A DNA stretch of 64,000 bases, from assembly GCA_012931725.1 (NCBI GenBank), contig CM022946.1, forward strand, positions 50,149,477 to 50,213,476, written 5' to 3'. Below are positions 11,064 through 23,424 of this stretch, in pieces. The notes beneath the pieces were generated by a model that made no database searches, was not told the origin of the DNA, and saw only the letters and a program-made list of their open reading frames with translations. The position numbers and the translations under genes were made by a program. The DNA comes from Litsea cubeba (taxonomy: Eukaryota > Streptophyta > Magnoliopsida > Laurales > Lauraceae). The first letter of the stretch is position 1. Each line of letters begins with the position of its first letter.

Positions 11064-13054
11064 CTGTTGGGATTGGTGTATGCCCTAAAGCCCACTAGCT
11101 GCACTCTCATCTTTTGTTACTGGATATTTACTGGTTATTTAATGGAATGACTCTTGTCTCTTTAAACATGTATATATGTATGGTTGTGTAAGGCCCATTG
11201 TTTCTAGTAAATGAATTAGGTGTGTAGTGCCTACACACAGATAGGTCTGATTCATGGACACAGGAAACGACATATTTGTTCATAAATGAGAGATGGAGTT
11301 GGGCACTTCATCTTGGTATAAGTTATAATGAGAGACTCTCTTGTATTCAGGGTGACTTACCTAAGTCATGAGAGGACTTTCCCGGATTTATCTCATTAGT
11401 GCATATGCAATGCATTGAACATGACCATTGTAGGTGTGATCTCTAAAAATAGTACTGTCACTGAGAGAGATCAAGTCACCTCATGCTACTGAGTGACCAG
11501 TGCTCTTAATCTTGAGCATTTGTGGATGAACTGACGAAGTCAAGTTCTTGTGCTTTAATTCACTATGGGTGAGATTCTTTTCATGGGTCAACAGCTCTGC
11601 GTTTTGGGTACTTGGACTTGATCAGTTGGGACGTGCAGATGCAATAAAGAATCTATGCCATCTAATGATGGAATGATCGTCCCCTTAGAATTATCCGATT
11701 AATCATCAAAATCTAAGATCTTAGTATATGGATGTTCCATATGGATATTGAACTTGTGGGTCGCTCCCAGGACCAAGAGAATGATATCCGGATGATGATT
11801 AGGTTAAGGATATGAAGTTCTAAGATTTAGATGTAATCAAGAAGGTTGATAGTACATCTGTTAACCTGACTTGATTATGGATGTTACATAGAGGGGCATT
11901 TAGGTCATTTTAGTTAGTAGGTCGAAGACAACTGTCACTTTCTGACTAGCTTAATATCATATTAAATATTTGTCCCTGGAGTTCAACCATAACTCTTTAG
12001 TGGAATGAGTTAAGGTTAAAATGGTCTTAATGTTGCTATGGGTTTAGCATGGACATTTTGGTCATTTTGGGAGCCAAGGGCAAATATGTCTTTTAGTCCC
12101 TTCTCTAGTCACTTTCCAAGATTGGCATGATTTCCTAAATTGTTTAGATGACATTTGGATGGATTATTTTAGTGGAAAAATAATTTTGAGTTTAAATTCA
12201 AATAGGCCTTTGATGGCATACATGAATTTAATTCTAGATAAATTATTTGTGGGCCATGGTGCGCATTATTATGAGGGACGTCCATAATGGGAATTCCATA
12301 GGTGAGGTTCCAACTTTGAGTAGGTCTCTCTACTTGGAAGGTTGGACCCTCTTTGGATTAGTTTTCCTATAGTAAAGTTTCCTTTTTGAATTAGAAACTT
12401 AAATTAGTAAGTGCTGTGCAACTAGGATTACTAATTGCCAAAGTTTGTGGGATGTTCCTTTAGTTTCCTTTTCTCATTGGAGTGTCTCTAAAAGGAAATA
12501 AATCTTTATATTATACTTTACTTTTAGGACATCTATGAGAATTAGGAGAGATAACCATTAAGGAAAGGAATCTCAAAGATTTCTATAAAAAGAGGAAACT
12601 CCCCCTTTGGACGTCCATCCCTATGCAAGAGTGTCCCACACGTCCAACCCTTTTTCTTCTTCATTGAAGAGAGTTTAAGGTCTGAGATTTTTCCTTAGAA
12701 AAGAGTTCTTAAATCCCATCTAGAAATCTAGATTAAGATCCCACCATCTTAGCCAATCATATTTGGAAGTGAAATAGAGAAGAAGATCAAAAGCAATTCT
12801 ACTGCAGAAAATTCCAGCAAGTTGTTTGCTAATTGCAAGTCTGAGTTCAGCCCTTTGGATCTTTTATTTCAGAGATTTGAAGTCAACAAATCATCAAGGT
12901 AATAGTCTTCTTGAATCTCTTTTAATTATATACTTGTTGGTCATGAATTCATGGAGTTCTTTTGCGATCTATATGGCTCATTTATGCTGCCCAGATCAGA
13001 TTTTTTAAAATCTGTTATGTTACAAATCAGCCATGGACGTCCTTCCTTAGTGAT
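11064..13054 (+). mobile_element. Insertion I: LTR-like sequence within the integrase of G
   Basis: At 11064 the integrase breaks into TGTTGGGATTGG followed by TGTATGCCCTAAAGCCC, which resembles the start of a plant LTR, probably Ty1/copia. About 2 kb follows without coding signature. A possible transcript region ends near 12890-12900 (ATCATCAAGGTAATAG), and then gypsy integrase resumes at 13055. I cannot find a matching CA end or a target duplication. A solo or partial LTR that was later rearranged is the likeliest reading. Confidence 0.55.
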
Positions 13055-14219
13055 GTCCCGATGTATGGCATGTCAGTTGGTAAAAGCAAAGCATCAAAAG
13101 CCTCCAGGGTTGTTGCAACCGTTAGAGATCCCGGAATGGAGGTGGGAGCACCTTACCATGGGTTTCGTTTCGAGACAACCAAGAACCAGCCGTGAAAATA
13201 ACGCAATTTGGGTCATTGTGGATCGCCTCACCAACTCAGCCCATTTCATTCCAATGAGGACAGGGAAGAGAACACACATGTTACCTCTTGCGGAGTTGTT
13301 CGTAAATGATATTGTCAGTCATCATGGGCAGCCAATTTCTATCACATCCGACAAAGACAACAGATTTGCCTCGAGGTTCTAGAAGACAGTACATGAATCC
13401 ATGAGTACAAAGTTACAATTCAGTACGGCTTACCACCCACAAATAGATGGTCAGTCAGAGAGGACGATTTAGACTCTTGAAGATATGCAAAGTGCTTGTG
13501 TGTTAGACTTCAAGACTCAACGGGATGAGATCTTACCACTTTGTGTGTTCGCCTACAATAATTGTTACCATTCCAGTATTGGAATGGCGCCTTTTGAAGC
13601 ATTGTATGGCAGAAGATGTAGAACCACAGTTTGTTGGGAGGAAGTAGGTGTTCACATTTTTCAGGGACTATAGTAAGTGAGACTAGTGACAAAGTTAAGC
13701 TGATTCAAGGACGTATGAAAGTGGCCCGGAGTAAACAGAAAAGCTATGCCGACGCTCACAGAAGGGACTTGCAGTTTCAAGAAGGAGAGAAAGTTTTTTT
13801 GAAGGTGTCACCGACTAAGGGAACGTTGAGATTTGGGTAAAAGGGCAAGCTATCCAGGAGATACATTGGACCATATAATATTGTGAGCAAGATTGGTGAT
13901 GTGGCATTTTGGACTAGCCTTACCGCCCGAACTCTCCGATGTGCCCAATGTCTTCCATGTATCAATGTTGAAGAAGTACGTCCCCAATCCATTGCACGTG
14001 CTCCGTCATGAACCTTTGAAAATTCGCGAAGACGCCACATATGTAGAGAAGCCTATCCAAATTATTGACACTAAGGAACAAGAGTTAAAAACACTGACAA
14101 TACATTAGGTGAAAGTTCTTTGGAAAAATCATGGACCAGAAGAAGCAACGTGGGAACTACGGGATCAAGTCCAGAAGAACTGTCCTCATCTACTGCCAGA
14201 GGTTAGTTGATTTTCCATT
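13055..14219 (+). pseudogene. Second integrase copy of element G with C-terminal region
   Basis: Bases 13055-13384 repeat 10720-11050 with about a dozen scattered differences. They again encode CMACQLVKAKH, IWVIVDRLTNSAHF and ITSDKD, then continue past the break: TAYHPQIDGQSERTI, FAYNNCYHSSIGMAPFEALYGRRC, the KSYADAHRRDLQFQEGEKVFLKV linker, FHVSMLKKYVPNP, and finally VKVLWKNHGPEEATWELRDQ. That last motif is the usual end of a chromovirus integrase with its chromodomain-like tail. Stops (for example at 13381 and 13471) and frameshifts break it in at least four places. The tail supports placing G with chromoviruses. Confidence 0.85.
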
Positions 14220-14237
14220 TGGATGACCAAATGCCCT

Positions 14238-14250
14238 AAGGGGTGGAGGA
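14238..14250 (+). promoter_or_regulatory. Polypurine tract of element G
   Basis: AAGGGGTGGAGGA lies directly before the LTR start TGTAAGACCCC at 14251. It marks the 3' LTR and the plus orientation of G. Confidence 0.85.
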
Positions 14251-14735
14251 TGTAAGACCCCGACCTGAGCTACGGCGTTTAGCACTAATTAAGTCGTGTG
14301 TTAGCTCTAAGTGAGACTAGTGGATTTGTTTAGGTTTGGGATTATAGTAGCTTTTATATAGCTTTGGGAAGTTTTGAGAGCCTTTTTTACTTAATGGGAT
14401 TCTTTGAGGGCCTTTTTAGCGACTTTGCGTAGGGGGGGCGTTATCCGCGATTTCAAAATATTCGTGTTTTGACTCCGATTGATAGATCTTGTTAGCCTCT
14501 ATAACTTTCGTGTTTACTCCATCCCTGTTCGAGAATCCGAAACCCAACTTTTCCAACTTCAAGGGCAAAACAGTCTTTTTACAAAAAAATCTGGACACAA
14601 TTTTCGATATCTCCAAACCTAGCAAAATATGCACTTTTTTGAAACTAGATTTTAAGAAAAGCATTTTTCCCTTCTTCGTCGAACCCATCCGAGGCCCGAA
14701 AACCTATGTTTTAAGCCCGACAAGTCTTGTTAGTT

Positions 14736-14763
14736 GTGGGACCCACCTTCACTTCTTATATAA
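14736..14763 (+). promoter_or_regulatory. Core promoter of LTR G: GTGGGACCCAC plus TATA
   Basis: The palindromic GTGGGACCCAC is followed nine bases later by TTATATAAGG, nearly identical to the arrangement in LTR F and similar to that in LTR A. It probably sets the start of element transcription. TCP binding is inferred from the published GGNCCCAC consensus. Confidence 0.65.
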
Positions 14764-15633
14764 GGAGAGCTCATTCTTCTTTCCCCTTTCTTCTTACGTT
14801 TGTTGTTGGAGATAGTGTGGTTAGGTCAAGCTAGGGTTCCCATCCCCTTCTTCTTCTTGCTTCTCCCCTTCCAATCCATACCAACTCTTGCCCAATGGAG
14901 AAAGAAATCCAATCTTCTTCTTCCCCACCATCAGAGCTCCCCATTGATGCCTTTCGAAGAGAAATCCAGCCATTCTAGGGTTCCTTTTGAGCGAGATTTG
15001 GCCTTTTGAAGCACTTCCAAGTAAACAATCATCCGCCTATCTTAGATTGGTGTTTTACTGGCCCTAGAGAGTCTTCACCTCTCTTGTTTCAAGCTCTCTC
15101 CCTTCTTGTTCATTGTGTGGGCTATTTAGGGTTCTAAATGGATGTATTTTGGGGTTTTTGTGCAGCTTGTAGATTGTGGACTTGGAAGTGAGTTTGAAGG
15201 TTAATTAGTCCCTTTGGAGACCAAGGCAAGTGGATGAATTGATTTATTTTTAGTGCTAGCAAGTTTCGTGAGAGATTATGGGTTTTTTCTTCTTTGTTCA
15301 TGATGATTTTATGCTTGCATTCATCTCAACTCCTTGCTATAGTTTCAATTGATTTCATAAATGCAATTTGATGAGTTTTCTCTTAGCTTCTCCTATTTTG
15401 TTGAATGTTGTTTATGCCATTTATGGGTTCATGCATGATGGGTGTTATTGTGATGAATGAGGTTGAGATGAGATGGAATCTTCTTGTGATGTTGTGAAGT
15501 GTTTGATGGAAGAGTAAGGGTGGTTTTGAGAAGGCAAGGAGGCCCCCTTTATGTAGGAAAAGTTGTGGCTCAAAGGGGCACGGAAGAGAGGGATAAAGAA
15601 ACCCCCAAACTTCACTGGAATTGAGCCCTGGCA

Positions 15634-15716
15634 GAGTTGGCTCGAGCCAACCCTCCCAGAGAGCAATTGGCTCGAGCCGAGCCGAGCCATCCAGAGACCA
15701 GCTCGCTCGAGCCAAC
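15634..15716. repeat. Palindrome array in LTR G (GGCTCGAGCC type)
   Basis: Three CTCGAG cores occur here, including the 16-bp palindrome GTTGGCTCGAGCCAAC. The flanks are GG/CC, whereas LTR F has CG/CG and LTR A has CCG/CGG, yet self-complementarity is kept. Confidence 0.8.
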
Positions 15717-16303
15717 CCACCTTTTGGCCTGGGTCTATTTAGAAGCTTAAAAATGGTGTTTTTAAATGCTGGGAAAGGTCTGTTTTGAGCCCTATCTCTA
15801 TGGTGGGACCTAGTGTGAGAACCCGACCCCTAATTTTTAGGATTAGTGTTGATTTATTTATGGATAAGTTTTCTAAGTGGGATTAGTGGTAGTTTGGTTG
15901 AGTTTGTGAGTTTGAATGCCTTTTTTTTAGCTTTGGAAAGTTTTGAGAGCCAGTGAACCTAGTCAGTGACCGTAGGGTCCCATTTGTTTTGCGCGATCAG
16001 CTTGGTGAGGTTCCTTGCGATTCCCAAAAATTCCCCTTTCGGCTTCATTTGACTAATCTCGTCATGTCCTACAACTTTCATGTTCACCTCGTACCCATTT
16101 GAAGCTCCAAAAATCAGCTTTTCCAGCCCTAGGGCAAAATCGGTCTTTTCATATTGAATCCGGACCCAAATTTCAAGATCTCAAAACCATCCCCAATTTA
16201 TACTTTCTGAAAACTAGATTTTATGAGAAACATTTTCCCTTCTTCGTTGAACTCATCTGAGGCCCAAAAATTCATGTTTCTCTCCCGGCAAACATTATAA
16301 GTT

Positions 16304-16333
16304 GTGGGACCCACCTTCATTCCCTATATAAAG
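16304..16333 (+). promoter_or_regulatory. Core promoter of LTR F: GTGGGACCCAC plus TATATAAAG
   Basis: GTGGGACCCAC at 16304-16314 precedes CTATATAAAG at about 16324-16333. It matches LTR G in motif and spacing. Confidence 0.65.
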
Positions 16334-17196
16334 AGAACCCATCTTCCCACTTTACTCTTTTCCTTGTCAAAAATGTGGTGGAGGAGTGCTCCAGCCCACT
16401 CTAGGGTTTTGCTCTTCTTCTTCTTGCTTCTCCATCTTCAATCCACTACAAGCTTTTAATTGCCAAATGGGAAAATGGACTCCATCATCTTCTTCCTCAC
16501 CATGAAAGCTTCCCTTGGACACCATTTGGAGGAAATTCCAGCCATCCTAGGGTCTTCTTTGAGCTAGTCTTGTTCATTTGAAGAACTTCCAAGTAAGCCA
16601 TCCTTCTAATATTTTAGATTTGTGTTCTCCTAGCCCTAGAGAGTCCCCATCTCCATTATTGGGAGCTCTCTCCTTCTTATTCTTTGTTTTAGCTTGGAGA
16701 TTTTGATCTTGAGAGTGAGCTTAGGAGATTGTTTAGCTATCTTGGAGGCCAAGGCAAGTGGAGGAATGGATTGTTTTTTAATATTAACATGTTTTATGGG
16801 AAAATATTAATTTACATTAATAGTTCTTGGTGATTTCTTATGTGTTTTCATTTCCCTCTTCTTGCTATGGTTTTCATTGTTTTGAAAAGGCATATTGATG
16901 AGTCTTGCCCTCTTGTTTAAATCTCTTAGAAATGTGAGCATTGTTATTTTGTTAAATCTTGCTTTATGTTTGCATTGGGATTCCATGAACGATGGGTTTT
17001 TGCTTGTGAGGAAATGAGGAAAGGGATGGATTTTTTATGTTTTTGGTGGAATGGTTAATGGATGAATGAATGTTGATTTGAGAATGATAGAATGATAGAA
17101 GACCCTTAATTTTTCTATGAGAAAGTGGTGGCTCAAAGGAGATTGAAAGGAAATAAGGAAGGAGCCAAAACTACATAAAACTCATTTTTATGAAAC

Positions 17197-17375
17197 AGTT
17201 CGCTCGAGCAAGCCCATGATCGTTCGAGCGAACCACTTCCAGGGACCAGTTGGCTCGAGGCAACTCTTTGGTCGCTCAAGCCAACCAATTCAGAGCCAAG
17301 TTCGCTCGAGCGAACCCCCTCCTAGAGGACTGGTGGCTCGAGCGAACTCCTAGTCCACTCGAGCCAACTGCACTG
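17197..17375. repeat. Palindrome array in LTR F (CGCTCGAGCG type)
   Basis: About six CTCGAG or near-CTCGAG cores occur, including the 16-bp palindrome GTTCGCTCGAGCGAAC. Spacers are about 20-25 bp. It lies at the same relative place in the LTR as the arrays in G and A. Confidence 0.8.
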
Positions 17376-18866
17376 CAGGTCCGGGTCTCTATTGGGAGCC
17401 TAAATGTAATGTTTTAATGCTGGGGAGAGGTCCGTTGGAGCCCTAATACAATGTTGAGACCTAGGAGGGGATGTATGGAGTTGGATTGAGGAAAAAACCA
17501 CATCACGGAGATTTATTGAGGAATTTGACTTGCCACTGTGTATAGGCTGCTTGGAATGTCCCCGATCTTCTAGAGTACCAAGCTAATAACAAAACCGACA
17601 TATGGGACCCCTATACACGTTGATTTAAATCTTGAAGCCTCAATAAATGGTCCGGGCTTTTATGGAAATCCATTGTGTTTTATCTTACCGCACTACATAT
17701 GTTCTCACCTATTTTCATGTGTCACTTCCAGTTTTGCCTTAACACCATTGATACATGCACTCGATGTGTTCTGCCAGCCCGTACATGCATGACTAGAGAA
17801 AAATGTGATATATGTGCCTATGAGCACCCTGTTTAGCCTGTTTGGGTGTTATACCCCTATATGTGTTATGATTTCTTTCATGTGACCTATGTGTTAGCAC
17901 CACTAAGCTTGGACAACCTTGTCGGCTTGATCCACCGACTTGGAGGCCCCCCTCTTGCTCCTGCCAGCTGCAATCCGAGTCCCGTCCCGTCCCACTACCC
18001 GATTCCGCGGCCATGGTCTTGTCTAGCTATAAGTATATATATTTCGATGGCTCATGTCACTTCGCGTGTCTGAGACTGTTGACACCAAAAATGTCACTTT
18101 ACCTATTTAACATCAAGAAGCTACATGAAGCCACAGCCTACCACAAAACATGCAATGCTATTTCAAAAAATCAAATCTTGTTAGAATCAAACAAAAACTA
18201 CAAGATCCTTCAAAATAACCAAAACAAGAGTACACATAAAGTTTCAGGCCATTTCAACATTTTTTGACCTAACTTCACTCTTCCAGCAGCTGAACAGGAG
18301 CTTCCGACGACGACAGCATCAAAGACGTCAGATCTTCTATCAGAGCCTGTGGATGGTCTCAAAATACCTCCGAAAGGCTCCACGCCAAGTTTCAGGTCAA
18401 ACCGACAACGTTTGACCCTACATCAACCCTCGAGCAGCAAAATCAAGCCTCTTGGCAGCAAGAACCACCGAGGCCATCACTCATCAAACAAAGTACATGG
18501 GTGACTTCAAGATACTTGTAAAGGGCTGCATGTCAAGTTTCAGGTCATTTCGACAACATTTGATAAACTTTGACTCCCGAAAGCCAAATCAGGCCTCTCG
18601 GCGGCAAAACTACCTGGGACCATGGTTTCCAAGTCAGAGCTAATGGATCGTCTCAAAATGACTCAAATAGGCTCCCTATCAAAATTCAAGTCAATCGGAC
18701 AATGGTTGACCGTCCATCAAAGCGTGACATCTTCCTCGCGACAGAATCAAGTCTACTAGCGACAGGTTCCCACATGGCTTTAAAACTCAAAAAATAGCCT
18801 ATGGTTGGTCTTATTTATTGATTAGGAGGCTTCACCTCAAATTTTAGGTCATTTTGACAACGTTTG

Positions 18867-21800
18867 TGTAACGCCCCAAAATCCGGGCGCCTCGAATCTC
18901 GGGGCGCTATGAGAAAGTACCTAAGAGATGCGGAAAATCCAATAATAAAATCAAGTGTGAATCTCATATGAGCAGGTAAATGGACAAGGCCCTAAAATTT
19001 TGTTTCACTTTAAAAGATTACAAGGTACTTTCCATAATTAAACTAACTATTCAATCCTAGGCCAACACGGCCAGCTAAAAGAAAAGGAAAGAATATAGAC
19101 CTATATGATAGACGCCTCACGATGCACCAACTGCATCAATCTCTGAACCCTGCGGCAACAGATCAGCCGCCACGCAAACAACCAATCAAAGAAAGCGGAA
19201 GAGAAGATACCTGGAGACACCAAGGATTGGGTCAGGCTCGATGAGCCAGGCAAATAGGCATGTTTAGATGGCAATACATTATATCATTAGATAGGGAAGA
19301 AGACCATACCTGATCCCAGCTGTACCTGCATGATTAGTATCTCGATGATAATATAAAATATCAGAGTGCAACATAAAACAGTGTAGAGTGTAGTGCATGA
19401 ACGATAATCGAGATATTGATATAACAGATGTTTGATACAACATAACAAGTAGATAAGAGAAGCCATCATCATCAAAACATCAGATAAACCGCACAAGCAC
19501 ATCAGAGTCATCAGTAGCAGAAGTAAACAGAGGAAGTAACATTACCATAGTCGTAACCATCGCATCCAGATCCAACCATATTAACGACGGCAGTTAAAGA
19601 CGATAAACAATGATATCCATAATATATAATATTCATACATCCAATATACATACATAGAAGCACACAAAGGTACGTCCACAGTTGAAGTACAAAGGACGTG
19701 GGGGGTCAGGGCCAGCCCATCGTCATCGTCCCAACAACTGTCGATGGACACCAACCATGGGGGTCATAGCCACCCACATCTGCCGTCACGTCGAATAGGA
19801 GCGTACAAGAATCCATCAATGTCCATAGCCACAGCCAAGTCACAGCCATTGGTCTTACGTGCTATCTCAACCAACAATATCCATAGCCACGGCCAAGTCC
19901 CAGTCATTGGACTTACGTGCTAGATCAATATCACCGTCCATCCATACACCCGGTCCGAGCGCCGGCGGTCTCAGTACCCCACCCACACCTGGTACCTACT
20001 GTGTCAATCACATCACAATATCAATGTCCATGCCGGCATCATAACTCTCGGCAGACTAATCTATATCAATGTCCATGCCGGCATCATAACCCTCGGCAGA
20101 CCAATCGTACAACCACAAATCTACAGATCACTAGGTGGGGGTACTCCGAACTAGATAGCCTTATTATCCTTAATATGAGATGATAATAGTCAAGGGTACG
20201 AGACACGGAGTTCGGGTATAGCTAGTCCATCCTTGTGGTTCCCAACAGTTAATAGTGCATACCCCTGTAAACCCCGCTTCTCTATACGCTTAATTAGTAT
20301 TATCTCAATATACAGTCCATCTATCAGTATCTATCGTTAAGTTCCCAATATTATCGGTCAGGACTTCCAGTGCCATGTCCTGACATCTCATCCAATACGG
20401 ACCGTAATCATGGATCAGAGCCTAAGTGCAATGCCCTGATTTATAGTACCTCTCAAGGCCTACATCCAAGGTTCGGATCTACCAGCCAGCCTTAGTGTCC
20501 GTTTCATCAACATAGATACCACATATTCCAAATCCATCGATGATTGCTGCCCCTCTATTCAGGTCCAAGGTCCCACTTCACCTAAGAAAGTGATCACGGA
20601 GTCCCAGATGCTTATTAAGTATCCTTGGTGCTCCTGTATGTATTTAGCATCATAAGACATCCATAACCCTTGCATCAGGTTCCGTTTTACAACCCAAGAC
20701 CCTACTTAGATGGCTACACGGGTCAAGGTTAAGCCCGGCCCTTGACTCGTGTATGGCGTATCCCAAATAGTCCAAATGGAAGGTCAACGGGGCCCACACA
20801 TGATCAAATCATAAAAGGGTACAAATCTGGGAAATGTCAATGTATACACTGAGCTCGGCCAACCTACTCTGAGCTCGGCCAACCAGACACTGAGCTCGGC
20901 CAAACTGTTCTGAGCTCGGCCAACCAGGCACTGAGCTCGACCAACTGTTCTGAGCTCGGCCAACCAGGCACTGAGCTCGGCTAACCTGCTCTGAGCTCGG
21001 CCACCCAGGCACTGAGCTCGGCTAACCTGCTCTGAGCTCGGCCAACTAGGCACTGAGCTCGGCTAACCTGCTCTGAGTTCGGCCAACTAGGCACTGAGCT
21101 CGGCTAACCTGCTCTGAGTTCGGCGACCCAGGCACTGAGCTCGGCCAACTAGGCACTGAGCTCGGCTAACCTGCTCTGAGCTCGGCCTGCCTAGCTGAAT
21201 ACTGTTGCAAGTACCGTAATTCCTGGATTTCTCCCTTTTCATTCCAATATTCACCAAACACTTCCAAACATCAAACACATCTCCTATATCATGATCTCAT
21301 CACAAGTGGGCCATTGATCTTCCAAATGGGGGATTCTCATCCATCAATGGCCAAATACACATAAAAAGAGCTTAGACTAACAATTCTATACATCTTATCA
21401 TCCAATCAACCATCCAAATACAGAAATCATGCCAAACATCCATAAAAGACAGTAATTACCAATCTAAGCATGTTAATCAATTTAATTAAAGAATCTAAGC
21501 ATGTCTACTTGCCTTTCGTTGGAGATGCCCAAATCCAAAAGCACTAGCTCAAGGCCCAACAAATCAAACCTAAGGAATAATTAGCAAAGTAAAACTAAGT
21601 TAAAACATAAATCAATGGAAGCTCTAAGCTACTAAACACACTACTACAACCCAAAGTTTATTAACCCAATTCTAAGGGAAAGAATAGCTTACCAAACAAA
21701 TGGGCGGATGGAGTGGTGGCATTGCAAATTAGAGATGGGAAGCTCGCGGGGTCCACACGAAGATGATGGTGATCGGAGGTCATGGGGTCCACTTGATTGG

Positions 21801-22959
21801 TGGCCCACTAAATTAGTGGTGATGATGGTGGCCCACTAGGATGCAAGGAGGAGAAGACGGAATGGAAGAAAGAAAGAATGGAGCAAGAAAGAGAGAGAAC
21901 AGAGAGAGAATGAGTGAAATGGTGAGATGGGTGGGGGATGAGGAAGTCAGCCTATATTGACAGTGAGTAGAGTGGAGTGGAGGTGAGTGAGAGAGAGAGA
22001 AGAAAGAGGAAACAGAGAAAGGAAATGGGGGTGGGGTGTCTCACGTTGACAGCAAGGGGAGGTGAGTGAGGGAGAGGGAAAATGAATGAAAGAAAGAGAA
22101 ACAAGAAAGAAAACAGAGAAAGGGAAGGGAGAAACAGAGAAAGAAAGAAGAAAGGAAAAATGGGGAAAAGAGAGAGATAAAGAAATGGAGAAATAGAGAG
22201 AGATAAAGAAATGGAGAAATAGAGAGAAATGGAGGGGCTGGGTAATTTCGTTGGCTGGGAGGAGTGAGAGAGGATTAAGGGAGAAGGAGAAAATAGAGAA
22301 AGGAAACAGAGAAACAGGGAAGAAGAAGAAACGAAAAATGGAGAAAAGAGAGGTGGAGTGGCTGCCAGTGATCGAGGAGATCATCCACGGCGATGGCGAT
22401 GGCGCCGTGCTCGGAGTTCGGCGGCAGTGGGCGGCAAGGGTTGGGAGAAGAAGAGATGGATGAGGGAGATGAGGGGATGGAGAAAGGAGAAGAGAGAGGA
22501 GAAGAGAGGTGGCCGGCGTCGTGGCGGCGTGGTCCGGCGGCGAGAGGCAGCAAGCCGAGAGGGAGGGAGAGAAAACGAGAGAGATGGGAGGAAGATAGGA
22601 ATGAGAGAAATGGAGATGGAGGGGCTGCTGTGTTGTGTTGGTGTGGAGTGAATGAGAAGAGAGGGGAAAGGGTCTCCATCGTGACCTAGAATAGGGAATG
22701 GGGAAAAAGGGGAAAATGAGATGGGGGGTGTGATGAGAGTGAGATGAGTGAGGTGGGGCTCACATGGGATTAAGGTGGGGTAGGGTTTGACTAAAGTGCC
22801 CTCTTAATTAATGGGTAATGGGTCAGGCCACGGGTAGTTGGGTCATCCTAAGGTTAAACTCATAATTCTCCAAGGGAAGCCCATCTGTAATTAGGATAAC
22901 CTATGGTTGACTTGGTCAAATTGGGTCCCACTAGGTATGTCTAGGGATGGGTCCTCACA
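18867..22959 (-). repeat. 3' LTR of element E (left copy)
   Basis: This 4093-bp LTR is rich in sub-repeats. They include a duplicated unit of about 50 bp with ATCAATGTCCATGCCGGCATCATAAC (20007-20105), a GAGCTCGGCC minisatellite (20849-21187), and a purine-rich stretch (about 21840-22700) that yields spurious low-complexity frames. No protein signature is seen. Confidence 0.92.
20849..21187. repeat. CTGAGCTCGGCC minisatellite in the left LTR of E
   Basis: Roughly sixteen units of about 20-21 bp alternate between CTGAGCTCGGCCAACCAGGCA-like and CTGAGCTCGGCTAACCTGCT-like forms, giving a higher-order period of about 41 bp. The copy in the right LTR is about one 40-bp unit shorter. Confidence 0.9.
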
Positions 22960-22975
22960 TTCCTCACTCCTAAAA
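22960..22975 (-). promoter_or_regulatory. Polypurine tract of element E
   Basis: On the minus strand AGGAGTGAGGAA lies directly before the LTR start TGTGAGGACC at 22959, the position expected for the plus-strand primer. Confidence 0.7.
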
Positions 22976-23424
22976 CTCATTTGGTCCCCAAATGAAAACA
23001 ACTACTTCTAAACTTCTAAGGTCTCTACTATAACTAACTATGAAAGAATGGGAGTTAAACTACCCAGCTAACACTCGGAATAGCTAGTCTTAACTAGGAG
23101 GGATACTAGAACTATTCTTCTAACAAAACAGGTTACAAACAACAACTAGTTAAATAACAATCCACACTACAATCAACAAGTAGTAAAACAGAAATGCAAG
23201 TCACAATCTACAACTGGCAAGATTGGAGAATCTGGCCTTCTAACACCCTAGGATACTAACAGACAGCTAGCAAAACAACCAAGGTTTACCCTCTGACACT
23301 CTAGAATACTAGACCTCGACTATTTGGTCGATGGGATCTGGACATCTAACATTCTAGTTTTCTAACAAGGTCAGCTACTCAACTCTGTCTAGTTCAAGGC
23401 ATCTCACACTCTTAACTCCAATAG
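22976..23424 (-). other. Interior of E without recognised features
   Basis: This is AT-rich non-coding sequence between the polypurine tract and the stem-loop array. Phrases such as CTAACACTCGG and CTTCTAACAC...CTAGGATACTA hint at older, more decayed units of the same array, but I cannot align them securely. Confidence 0.5.

Larger units (their letters stand above)
14251..15813 (+). repeat. 3' LTR of element G, first part
   Basis: It begins TGTAAGACCCCGACC, like LTRs A and F. It contains the GTGGGACCCAC/TATA core at 14736-14763, a long untranslated region, and palindromes at 15634-15716. It is interrupted at 15813 by solo LTR F; the last five bases, CCTAG, recur at 32167. The LTR resumes at 32172. 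Confidence 0.9.

Noticed and set aside
20849..21187. Regularly spaced repeats that could resemble a CRISPR array
   Set aside because: The spacers are themselves repeated and the whole is a 20/21-bp minisatellite inside a plant LTR, duplicated in the other LTR.
22251..22689. Arg/Glu-rich and Ser/Leu-rich open frames on both strands (and the copies at 28725-29181)
   Set aside because: They come from purine-rich GA sequence in the E LTRs. They have no domain, and frames break between the two LTR copies.
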